From Bacillota bacterium (lineage in GTDB: Bacteria > Bacillota > Sulfobacillia > JAJZYS01 > JAJYTV01): a DNA stretch of 5,467 bases. Below, piece by piece: positions 1 through 5,467 of this stretch. The notes below the pieces were generated by a model. That model did no database searches, was not told the DNA's origin, and worked only from the letters and a program-made list of their open reading frames with translations. The translations under genes and the position numbers were made by a program. Within the stretch, counting starts at the first letter, position 1, and each line of letters starts with the position of its first letter. The stretch is taken from NCBI GenBank assembly GCA_021810725.1, contig JAJZIE010000177.1:1-5467 (forward strand), given 5' to 3'.

Positions 1-491
1 AGTGCCGCCGCGAGCAGCCAGGCGAGCTGCGGCGCCATCGGCCGGACGACGAGCCACACGAGGACGGCCGTCAGCAGGAGGACGATCGGCGGCGCCAAGG
101 CCCGCAGGTAGAAGTCCTGCAGGCTGTCGATGTCGTGCACCGCACGGCTCAGGAGGTCCGCGCTGTGGAAGCGTGCCAGGACCTCGGGCGGCATGGCCTC
201 GAGGCGCGCGTAGAACCAGACCCTGAGGTCCCTAAGCAGCCGGAAGGTTACGTCGTGCGACGCGAGGCGCTCCAGGTAGCGGAAGGACGAACGTCCGATG
301 CTGAAAAACTGCACGCCGACGATCGGCACCATGAGCAGGAGGATCGTCGATGGCCGCAGCGCCGCACGGCTGATGAGGTAGGCCGACGTGCCGATCAGGC
401 CCACCTGCGACGCCACGGCAAGAAAGGAAAGCAGGAGCGCGAGGAGAGCGAGTCCCAGATGTGGTCGCAGGAAACGCACGAGCCTCGCCAT
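1..491 (-). CDS. cydC: CydC, ABC transporter half (N-terminal part, cut by window edge)
   Basis: Seen: an open frame from ATG at 491 to the window edge, 163 complete codons, no stop. The product begins MARLVRFLRPHLG and has hydrophobic helices at about residues 13-40, 48-64 and 130-150. These are typical of the first half of an ABC type-1 transmembrane domain. The stretches GLIGTSAYLISRAA (31-44), RSSFRYLERL (67-76) and ADLLSRAVHDIDSLQDFYLR (111-130) match the CydC pattern. The ATP-binding domain lies outside the window. Known: CydC pairs with CydD as an inner-membrane heterodimeric ABC exporter required for cytochrome bd assembly; it was first described as a cysteine/glutathione exporter, and later structural work points to heme. 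Its ATG directly follows the cydD stop (TAGATG) and its Shine-Dalgarno lies inside cydD, suggesting translational coupling. Identity rests on transmembrane similarity and operon position. Confidence 0.9.
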   Translation of the reverse strand, partial: MARLVRFLRPHLGLALLALLLSFLAVASQVGLIGTSAYLISRAALRPSTILLLMVPIVGVQFFSIGRSSFRYLERLASHDVTFRLLRDLRVWFYARLEAMPPEVLARFHSADLLSRAVHDIDSLQDFYLRALAPPIVLLLTAVLVWLVVRPMAPQLAWLLAAA

Positions 492-2225
492 CTACCGCAC
501 CTCCGCGAGTGCGTAGTAGGAGCGCAGGAGGCTGCGATAGATCACGCCGTGGCGGCGAAGCTCCTCGGGGGTGCCTTCCTCCGCGACGCTGCCCGCGGCG
601 AGCACGGCGATGCGGGAAGCCCGTTCCGCGGTGGAGAGCCGATGCGCCACGATTACGGCGCGGTACCCTCGCGCCAGGTCGGCGATGGCCGCCGAGACCG
701 CAGCGTCGGACTCCGCGTCGAGCGACGCCGTCGGTTCGTCGAGCAGCAGGAGCGACGCCCCGCTGCAAAGCGCCCGCGCGAGGGCGATGCGCTGGCGCTC
801 ACCCTGGCTGAGGGCCGTCTGCCCGTCGCCCACCTGCGTCTGGTAGCCCTCCGGCAAACCGAGGATGAAGTCGTGGGCCCGCGCCACGCGGGCGGCGGAT
901 TCGATCTCCTGCCGCGATGCGCCCGGTCGCCCCAAGGCGATGTTGTCCGCGACGCTGCCCTCGAACAGGGTCGGCTGCTGGGGCACGTAGGCGATCTGAC
1001 GCCGCCACCAGTCGAGGTCGAGCGAGCGCAGTGGCACGCCGTCCACGAGAATCTCGCCGCCATCCGGCACAGCGAACCCGAGCAGCAGGCGCAGGAGCGT
1101 CGACTTGCCGGCCCCGGATGGCCCGACCACCGCAAGTGTCTCGCCCGGGCGCCAGGCGAGATCGAGCCCAGCGAGCGCCGGCTTCGCGCTGCCGGGATAG
1201 CTGTAGGTGACGTGCTGCAGACGGATCTCGAGCGGTGTCCCTTGGGGCAGGCGCCGCGTGCCGCTCGCGCCGGCCGCGGCGGGTCCATCCAAGAGATCGA
1301 AGATGCGCTCCGCGGCGACCGCTCCCGCCAAGCCGGCGTGGAAGTCGCTGCCGAGGCCCCTCAGCGGCAGGTAGAACTCGGGAACGAGAATGAGGATCGC
1401 GAGGCCCGCCGCAAGGTGCAGCGTGCCGCCGAGCAGGCCGAAGCTGATCGCGACGGCGACGAGGCCCGTGGAGAGCGAGGCGAGCAGCTCGAGGGCGAAT
1501 GCGGACAGGAACGCGATCTTGAGGGTGTCGAGCGTCGCGCAGCGATGGGCCTCGCTGACCTGGCGGATGATCTCCACCTGACGTCGGCTGCGGCCGAAGA
1601 GCTGCAGCGTGCGCATGCCGCGCACCACGTCGAGAAAGTGTCCCGAAAGCATCTGCAGCAGCCGCCACTGCCGTTTCGTGCGCTGCTCGGCCGCTCGGCC
1701 GAGCAGGATCATGAAGTAGGGCAGAAGGCCCGCCGTCACGGCGAGGATCGCACCGGCCAGGAGATTCTGCAGGAGGACGGCCACGAGCACGGTCAGGGGA
1801 ATGAGTGCCGCAAGAGCGGTCTGAGGCAGATAGTGCGCGAGGTAGGGGTCGAGCCCCTCGACGCCGTCGAGAGACGTCGCGATCAGCTCGCCCGTGCGCT
1901 CACCGCTCACCCCGACCGGTCCCAAGGCGAGGACGCGTGCGAAGAGGCGGCTGCGCAGATCTTCGCGCACCCGTGCCGAGAAGCCGTCCGCGGCCAGTTG
2001 GCGCAGGTAGGTGAACCCGGCGCGCAGCACCGCGATGGTGCCGAGCGCGACCAGGGGCCTCCCGAGCTCGGCTAGCCCCTTGCCGCCGAGGAAGGCTCCG
2101 GCGACGATGTTCGCCGTCGTCACCGCCTGGGCGACCACCAGGAGACCGCCGACGATCGCGAGCGCGATCGTGGCCGCGAGGAGCGTCCTGCCGGACACCG
2201 CCTCGCGGAGGATCCGCTTCACCAC
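492..2225 (-). CDS. cydD: CydD, ABC transporter half for cytochrome bd assembly
   Basis: A complete 577-residue half-transporter, usual length for CydD. Seen: an N-terminal membrane domain with hydrophobic segments at about 14-35, 57-70, 136-175 (two helices) and 236-285 (two helices), then an ATPase domain from about 332. ATPase motifs: Walker A GPSGAGKST 368-376, Q-loop YVPQQPTLF 413-421, signature LSQGE 472-476, Walker B LLLLDE 492-497, D-loop SLD 501-503, switch His528 in VAHRLS. The signature departs from LSGGQ. Known: CydD with CydC forms the transporter needed for mature cytochrome bd (thiols or heme proposed as substrate). The start is GTG at 2225, immediately followed by a second in-frame GTG at 2222. 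A G-rich tract, GGGGGGG at 2231-2237, is the only Shine-Dalgarno candidate. The gene lies 28 nt after cydB and abuts cydC. The CydD rather than CydC label comes from order and overall pattern. Confidence 0.93.
   Translation of the reverse strand: MVKRILREAVSGRTLLAATIALAIVGGLLVVAQAVTTANIVAGAFLGGKGLAELGRPLVALGTIAVLRAGFTYLRQLAADGFSARVREDLRSRLFARVLALGPVGVSGERTGELIATSLDGVEGLDPYLAHYLPQTALAALIPLTVLVAVLLQNLLAGAILAVTAGLLPYFMILLGRAAEQRTKRQWRLLQMLSGHFLDVVRGMRTLQLFGRSRRQVEIIRQVSEAHRCATLDTLKIAFLSAFALELLASLSTGLVAVAISFGLLGGTLHLAAGLAILILVPEFYLPLRGLGSDFHAGLAGAVAAERIFDLLDGPAAAGASGTRRLPQGTPLEIRLQHVTYSYPGSAKPALAGLDLAWRPGETLAVVGPSGAGKSTLLRLLLGFAVPDGGEILVDGVPLRSLDLDWWRRQIAYVPQQPTLFEGSVADNIALGRPGASRQEIESAARVARAHDFILGLPEGYQTQVGDGQTALSQGERQRIALARALCSGASLLLLDEPTASLDAESDAAVSAAIADLARGYRAVIVAHRLSTAERASRIAVLAAGSVAEEGTPEELRRHGVIYRSLLRSYYALAEVR
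500..504 (-). promoter_or_regulatory. Ribosome binding site of cydC
   Basis: GGAGG on the minus strand, within the last codons of cydD, 8 nt before the ATG at 491. It supports that start and coupling of cydC translation to termination of cydD. Confidence 0.7.
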
Positions 2226-2253
2226 CGTGGCCCCCCCTTTCCGACCCCGCAGC

Positions 2254-3273
2254 TCAGTAGTGCATGACCTGCTTGATCGACGTGCGCCTGCGGAAGATCC
2301 AGTACGTCCAGGCGAGATACGCGAGCACGATCGGCAGCGCGGTGAAGGCCACGATGGTCATCACGTGGAGGCTGTACGGATTCGACGACGCGTTATAGAC
2401 CGTGAGGTCCCACTTCGGGTTGAGGCTCGAGACCATGACGCGCGGGAAGAGCGTCAGGAAGACCGAGGCCACCACAAGAAGGATGGCGACGCCGGTCGAG
2501 ATGAAGGACCAGCCCTCGCGGCGACGGTCGAGGAAGAGGCGGGTGGCCACCAGGCTGAGCCCGGCCAGGATGGCTACGATCCCCGGCAGCATGCCTACGC
2601 CGGGCTTGTCGAACATGTCCGTGCGCACAGCGCTGTAGGCGACGAACAGGATGGCCATGCCCGCGGCGGCCCAGCCGACCTTGTAGGAGGCGCGGCGGGC
2701 CCGCTCGCGGATCTCGTCCTCGCTCTTCATCGTGAGGTAGACGGCTCCGTGCAGCGTGAAGACGAGTAGCGTCGCGAGACCGCCGACCAGGGCGTACGGG
2801 TTCAGGAGGTTGAAGAAGCCGCCGACGTAGTTCATGTGGGCGTCGATCGGCACACCCTCGACGATGTTGGCGATCGCGACGCCCCAGAGCAGCGCCGGCA
2901 CGAGGCTGCCGAAGAAGATCAGCCAGTCGAACATGCCGCGCCAGCGCGGCCGCTCGTCCTTGCTGCGGAACTCGAAGGCGACACCGCGCGCGATCAGGCC
3001 GACGAGCATGACGAAGAGCGCCAGGTAGAAGCCGCTGAACATGGTGGCGTACCACTGCGGGAATGCGGCGAAGATGGCGCCGCCCGCCGTCAGGAGCCAC
3101 ACCTCGTTCGCATCCCACACGGGACCGATGGTCTGGATCACTGCGCGGCGCTCGACGTCGGTCTTGCCGATGAACGGCAGCAGGATGCCGACGCCATAGT
3201 CGAAGCCCTCAAGGAAGAAGTAGCCGATGAACAGCACGCAGATCAGGATGAACCAAAGCGTGTTGAGATCCAT
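2254..3273 (-). CDS. cydB: CydB, cytochrome bd quinol oxidase subunit II
   Basis: A 339-residue integral membrane protein, the usual CydB length. Seen: it begins MDLNTLWFIL and has about nine hydrophobic segments (roughly 5-32, 58-75, 78-100, 114-136, 160-181, 198-215, 229-247, 257-277, 303-326). Family hallmarks are LEGFDYGVG (21-29), ERRAVIQTIGPVWDANEVWL (41-60), RGVAFEFR (96-103) and LFPRVMVSSL (275-284). Asp25 and Asp54 align with E. coli CydB Asp29 and Asp58, the latter linked to proton uptake. Known: CydB pairs with CydA to form the heme-bearing oxidase that reduces O2 to water with quinol electrons. I chose ATG at 3273 over the in-frame GTG at 3279. AGGAGG lies 6 nt before the ATG, whereas the GTG overlaps the Shine-Dalgarno itself. 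The gene follows cydA by 18 nt; the C-terminus IKQVMHY resembles that of Bacillus CydB. Confidence 0.96.
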   Translation of the reverse strand: MDLNTLWFILICVLFIGYFFLEGFDYGVGILLPFIGKTDVERRAVIQTIGPVWDANEVWLLTAGGAIFAAFPQWYATMFSGFYLALFVMLVGLIARGVAFEFRSKDERPRWRGMFDWLIFFGSLVPALLWGVAIANIVEGVPIDAHMNYVGGFFNLLNPYALVGGLATLLVFTLHGAVYLTMKSEDEIRERARRASYKVGWAAAGMAILFVAYSAVRTDMFDKPGVGMLPGIVAILAGLSLVATRLFLDRRREGWSFISTGVAILLVVASVFLTLFPRVMVSSLNPKWDLTVYNASSNPYSLHVMTIVAFTALPIVLAYLAWTYWIFRRRTSIKQVMHY

Positions 3274-3278
3274 GTACA

Positions 3279-3285
3279 CCCTCCT
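3279..3285 (-). promoter_or_regulatory. Ribosome binding site of cydB
   Basis: AGGAGGG on the minus strand in the 18-nt cydA-cydB gap. Spacing to ATG 3273 is 6 nt counting from AGGAGG. Its last G is also the first base of an in-frame GTG (3279-3277), so that GTG cannot be the start used from this site. Confidence 0.8.
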
Positions 3286-3291
3286 AGGCCG

Positions 3292-4668
3292 CTACAGCAC
3301 GGCCGCGGTCTCGAGCGGAACCTCAGGCGAAGGCTCATGGTTCTCGGGTCCCGCCTTCGCGTAGCGGACCATCAGATAGACGTCGGCCGCGGCGATCAGT
3401 CCGAAGATCACGGTGAACCCGATCAGCGTCGTCGCCACCTCGCCGGTCGAGACGGTGTTGGACACGCCTTGCATGGTCTTCTGCAGACCGTAGACGACCC
3501 ACGGCTGACGGCCGATCTCCGTCATGATCCAGCCGAACGTGTTGGCCACGTACGGTAGGCCGAGCGCCGGCAGGAGCAGAGCGAGGTAGCGCCGGCGACC
3601 CTCGAGCGCCCGCCGTCTCGCCATCAGGTAGATGCCGTACCAGGCGAGCAGGATCATCAGGCCGCCCGCGAGCACCATGATGCGGAAGCTCCAGAAGATG
3701 ACGGCCACCGGCGGCAGGTAGTTGCCAGGCCCGTACTTCTGGACGTCCTGCTTCTGCAGCTGATCGATGCCGAGGAAGTGGTTCGTGCCCGAGAGGAAAC
3801 CGAGCACCCCTGGGATCTGGAGAGCGAAGGTGTTCTTGCCGGCGGCCTGGTCGATGCCGGCGACGACGGTCCATGGCGCCGAGCCGTTCTGGGTGTTCCA
3901 GACCGCCTCGGCGGCCGCCATCTTCATCGGTTGCGCCCGTACCACGTGCTTCGCCTGCGCGTCGCCGTTCAGGGCGATGAGGAGGCTCGCGATCGCCCCG
4001 ATGGTCAAGGCGATCTTCATCGAGGAACGGAACATCTCGACGTTGCGGCGGCGCAGCAGGAAATAGGCGCTGATACCGGCCACGAAGAACGCCGCGGTGG
4101 TGAACGCCGCGAGCAGCACGTGCGGGAACTCAACCCAGAGCTGCGGGTTGCCGAGCAACGCGCCGAAGCTCGTCATCTCCGCGCGGCCGTGGACGATGGC
4201 GTAACCGGTCGGCTCCTGCATGAACGAGTTGGCCGTCAGGATCCAGAAGGCCGAGACCGACGTGCCGAACGCTACGAGCCACATCGCCAGGGCGTGCGCC
4301 GCCGGCCGCAGGCGGTCCCAGCCGAAGATCCACACGCCGATGAAGGTCGACTCGAGGAAGAACGCCAGGAGAGCCTCGATGGCGAGTGGCGCCCCGAAGA
4401 CGTCGCCGACGAAGCGCGAGTAGCTCGACCAGTTCATGCCAAACTGGAACTCCTGGATGATGCCCGTCACGACGCCGACGGCGAAGTTGATCAGAAAGAG
4501 TCGGCCCCAGTACTGGGCCATCGTCTTGAAGGCCGGGTTCTTGGTGCGGACGTAGATCGTCTCCATGATGGCGACCGTGAGGGCGAGGCCGATGGTGAGC
4601 GGCACGAACAGAAAGTGGTAGATCGTGGTGACCGCGAACTGGAGGCGTGCCAGGGCTAGTGCGTCCAC
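3292..4668 (-). CDS. cydA: CydA, cytochrome bd quinol oxidase subunit I (short Q-loop type)
   Basis: A 458-residue membrane protein carrying the three hemes and the quinol site of cytochrome bd, the high-O2-affinity terminal oxidase. Residues seen that align with known E. coli ligands: His18 in IYHFLFVPLTIGL (b595), His183 in EFPHVLLAAF and Met331 in FWSFRIM (b558), Glu98 and Glu106 in the GAPLAIEALLAFFLEST stretch, and Glu384 in GWIMTEIGRQPW. The Q-loop keeps the quinol-binding pair Lys249 and Glu254 in QPMKMAAAEAVW. The protein is about 60 residues shorter than E. coli CydA (522), fitting the S-type without the Q-loop insert. The start is GTG at 4668: GGGAGGA lies 7 nt upstream and family similarity begins exactly there (M/V-DALALARLQFAVTT). 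The frame stays open to ATG 4845, but that 59-residue extension is charged, unlike CydA, and would overlap the divergent gene. First gene of the cydABDC unit. Confidence 0.97.
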   Translation of the reverse strand: MDALALARLQFAVTTIYHFLFVPLTIGLALTVAIMETIYVRTKNPAFKTMAQYWGRLFLINFAVGVVTGIIQEFQFGMNWSSYSRFVGDVFGAPLAIEALLAFFLESTFIGVWIFGWDRLRPAAHALAMWLVAFGTSVSAFWILTANSFMQEPTGYAIVHGRAEMTSFGALLGNPQLWVEFPHVLLAAFTTAAFFVAGISAYFLLRRRNVEMFRSSMKIALTIGAIASLLIALNGDAQAKHVVRAQPMKMAAAEAVWNTQNGSAPWTVVAGIDQAAGKNTFALQIPGVLGFLSGTNHFLGIDQLQKQDVQKYGPGNYLPPVAVIFWSFRIMVLAGGLMILLAWYGIYLMARRRALEGRRRYLALLLPALGLPYVANTFGWIMTEIGRQPWVVYGLQKTMQGVSNTVSTGEVATTLIGFTVIFGLIAAADVYLMVRYAKAGPENHEPSPEVPLETAAVL

Positions 4669-4675
4669 AAAGCTG

Positions 4676-4682
4676 TCCTCCC
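4676..4682 (-). promoter_or_regulatory. Ribosome binding site of cydA
   Basis: GGGAGGA on the minus strand, 7 nt before GTG 4668. It decides the start against the longer upstream reading frame. Its first two G residues (4682-4681) also form the end of the 3' arm of the adjacent inverted repeat. Confidence 0.8.
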
Positions 4683-4700
4683 TGCTCGGATATGAGCAGG
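4681..4700 (-). promoter_or_regulatory. Inverted repeat / potential hairpin at the cydA ribosome binding site
   Basis: Two perfect 7-bp arms, CCTGCTC (4681-4687) and GAGCAGG (4694-4700), separated by 6 nt. In the cydA leader RNA it would fold as a 7-bp stem, with four or five G-C pairs, ending in the first bases of the Shine-Dalgarno GGGAGGA. It could be a dyad operator for a dimeric repressor or an RNA hairpin affecting translation initiation. It has no U-tract, so it is not an intrinsic terminator. Function is inferred; the symmetry is seen. Confidence 0.5.
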
Positions 4701-4736
4701 CTAGGGTTACTTTGCGGCGATCTCGGCATCCTCTCG

Positions 4737-4767
4737 CCAATGGGACCATCTTGATTGGCCCCAATGG
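4737..4767. repeat. CCAATGG direct repeats with an embedded ATTGG/CCAAT palindrome
   Basis: CCAATGG occurs at 4737-4743 and 4761-4767, 24 bp start to start. Between them ATTGG (4754-4758) forms a 5-2-5 inverted repeat with CCAAT (4761-4765). GCCAAT (4736-4741) and ATTGGC (4754-4759) are also inverted relative to each other. The cluster sits about 70-100 bp upstream of cydA and 65-95 bp upstream of the EAL start. That is a sensible place for an activator or repressor of either gene, but I cannot match it to a named regulator. Confidence 0.4.
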
Positions 4768-4816
4768 CTTGTAGGGTTTTTGCCTCCGCTTCCACTTTCT
4801 TTCATCTCCTGGACAC

Positions 4817-4821
4817 AAGGA
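4817..4821 (+). promoter_or_regulatory. Probable ribosome binding site of the EAL gene
   Basis: AAGGA 8 nt before ATG 4830. It favours that start over ATG 4764 and ATG 4908: the former has no purine-rich site upstream, the latter only a weak GGGG. Confidence 0.5.
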
Positions 4822-4829
4822 CGCTGCGC

Positions 4830-5467
4830 ATGCGAAACTGTTCACAGCAGTGGTCGGCGGCCATCGGCCGCGGGCCGCAACTCAATCTCGCGTTGCGGGG
4901 CGTGCGCATGCTGGAAAGCCTGTACGAGCAGCTTTCGGTATCGTGGCAGCCAGTGATGGACCTCAGGCTCGGTACGCCCTGGGGATATGAAGCGGTCGTC
5001 AGCGGCCCGTCGGACACGGCGTACGCCACTGCCGACTCCCTGCTTGAACTGGCTCGCCGGGAGGGCCAGGACCGGGACTACGAATGGCACCTGCTCCACG
5101 CGAGCCTTGAGGCGGCCGCCCGCGAGCTGCCGAAGGACACCATGCTGCTCCTGCGCGCCGACGCGGATCCGCTCCGTCTTGAGGAGCTTGCGCCCAATCT
5201 ACCGTGGCCGCCAAGCCGCACCATCATCGAGATCTCGGAAGGCTCGGGCATCTTCGAGCGGCCTGACGACCTGGCGGCCGCGATCGGGCGCCTGCGGCAG
5301 CGGGGCTTCCACATCGCCTTCGCCGATTTCGGCAGCGGCTTCCACGGCGCGGGCGCCCTGCTCGCCTGCAGGCCCGACATCGTGAAGATCGACCGCCTGC
5401 TCGTGCACGGCATCGACCGCGACCCTTGGCGGCAGGAGATGGTCGCGTCCATCGTGCAGACGGCGAC
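4830..5467 (+). CDS. EAL-domain protein, probably catalytically degenerate (3' end outside window)
   Basis: An open frame from ATG 4830 to the window edge, 212 complete codons, no stop. Residues 1-35 are not recognised. From about residue 38 the protein follows the EAL fold: QPVMDLRLGTPWGYEAVVSGP (40-60) is the first strand with the EAL motif written EAV (Glu54). Then come DYEWHLLHASLEAA (83-96), TIIEISEGSG (131-140; Glu134 as in EITE), HIAFADFGSGFHG (161-173; normally DDFGTG) and RPDIVKIDRLLV (181-192; Lys186). Known: active EAL proteins hydrolyse c-di-GMP using metal ligands that include the EAL Glu, an Asn on the second strand, the EITE Glu and both Asp of DDFG. Here the first Asp is Ala165, and the Asn position reads Arg109 in LLLRAD. 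No transmembrane segment or partner domain is seen so far. It is transcribed away from cydA. The frame is open back to 4755, so ATG 4764 cannot be excluded. Confidence 0.87.
   Translation, partial: MRNCSQQWSAAIGRGPQLNLALRGVRMLESLYEQLSVSWQPVMDLRLGTPWGYEAVVSGPSDTAYATADSLLELARREGQDRDYEWHLLHASLEAAARELPKDTMLLLRADADPLRLEELAPNLPWPPSRTIIEISEGSGIFERPDDLAAAIGRLRQRGFHIAFADFGSGFHGAGALLACRPDIVKIDRLLVHGIDRDPWRQEMVASIVQTA

Larger units (their letters stand above)
4669..4829. other. Divergent intergenic region between cydA and the EAL gene
   Basis: 161 bp separate the start codons of two divergent genes, so both promoters should lie here or inside the neighbouring 5' ends. Seen: an inverted repeat at 4681-4700, CCAAT/ATTGG repeats at 4737-4767, and a pyrimidine-rich + strand tract at about 4777-4810 (purine-rich in the cyd direction). 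The base composition is less GC-rich than the genes. I found no convincing -35/-10 pair on either strand, no Rex-like TTGTGA...TCACAA palindrome, and no CRP/FNR-type TGTGA-N6-TCACA or TTGAT-N4-ATCAA site. No terminator is expected between divergent genes and none is seen. Confidence 0.75.

Noticed and set aside
135..2075. 646-codon plus-strand open frame antisense to cydD and the start of cydC
   Set aside because: Its product is rich in Arg, Glu, Gln and His with no domain, as expected for the complement of GC-rich codons. The minus-strand frame has complete ABC motifs.
2836..3558. 240-codon plus-strand open frame across cydB and cydA
   Set aside because: It is antisense to two well-supported membrane protein genes, crosses their junction, and is highly charged with low complexity.
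3778..4659. 293-codon plus-strand open frame antisense to cydA
   Set aside because: A shadow of cydA: the product is an Arg/Glu/Asp/His-rich string with no recognisable family.
4751..4777. TTGATT...TAGGGT as a sigma-70 promoter for the EAL gene
   Set aside because: Spacing of 15 nt and a poor -10 match (3 of 6). It could as well be chance, so no promoter is called.
4827..4834. CGCATGCG palindrome across the EAL start codon
   Set aside because: Only 8 bp in GC-rich DNA; expected by chance and not extended by flanking symmetry.
4669..4845. 59-residue N-terminal extension of CydA from ATG 4845
   Set aside because: CydA family similarity starts at GTG 4668 with a good Shine-Dalgarno. The extension is basic, has no plausible ribosome binding site and would overlap the divergent EAL gene.
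4987..5385. 132-codon plus-strand frame and overlapping minus-strand frames over the EAL gene
   Set aside because: Alternative frames of the EAL coding sequence; their products are Arg/Ser/Ala-rich and resemble nothing.

Overview
The window is GC-rich DNA (the single intergenic region is visibly less so) from a bacterium I cannot place with certainty. The CydA and CydB proteins read like the short Q-loop (S-type) cytochrome bd subunits of Gram-positive and related phyla rather than the long enterobacterial type. The order cydA-cydB-cydD-cydC in one unit is also common in Bacillota and Actinomycetota. A high-GC member of Bacillota, Actinomycetota or Chloroflexota is my best inference.

Minus strand, 4668 down to 1: a compact cytochrome bd oxidase operon. 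cydA (3292-4668) and cydB (2254-3273) encode the two large subunits of the quinol:O2 oxidoreductase. cydD (492-2225) and cydC (1-491, cut by the window edge) encode the two halves of the heterodimeric ABC transporter needed to assemble that oxidase. Gaps are 18 nt (cydA-cydB), 28 nt (cydB-cydD) and 0 nt (cydD-cydC, TAG directly followed by ATG), so one polycistronic mRNA is very likely. No small-subunit gene of the CydX/CydS kind fits in the gaps.

4669-4829: a 161-bp divergent intergenic region. It holds a 7-bp-arm inverted repeat touching the cydA ribosome binding site, a cluster of CCAAT/ATTGG repeats, a pyrimidine-rich (+ strand) tract and a possible 32-codon leader ORF. No convincing sigma-70 promoter could be read.

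Plus strand, 4830 to the right edge: the first 212 codons of an EAL-domain protein (cyclic-di-GMP phosphodiesterase fold). Two positions normally needed for catalysis appear substituted, so it may be a c-di-GMP sensor or protein-interaction module rather than an enzyme.

Together, the operon supplies a high-affinity terminal oxidase plus its maturation transporter. The divergent degenerate EAL gene shares its upstream region and could be co-regulated, but nothing in the sequence proves a functional link. The rest is a conventional respiratory locus, and I do not see a clear undescribed multi-gene system here.
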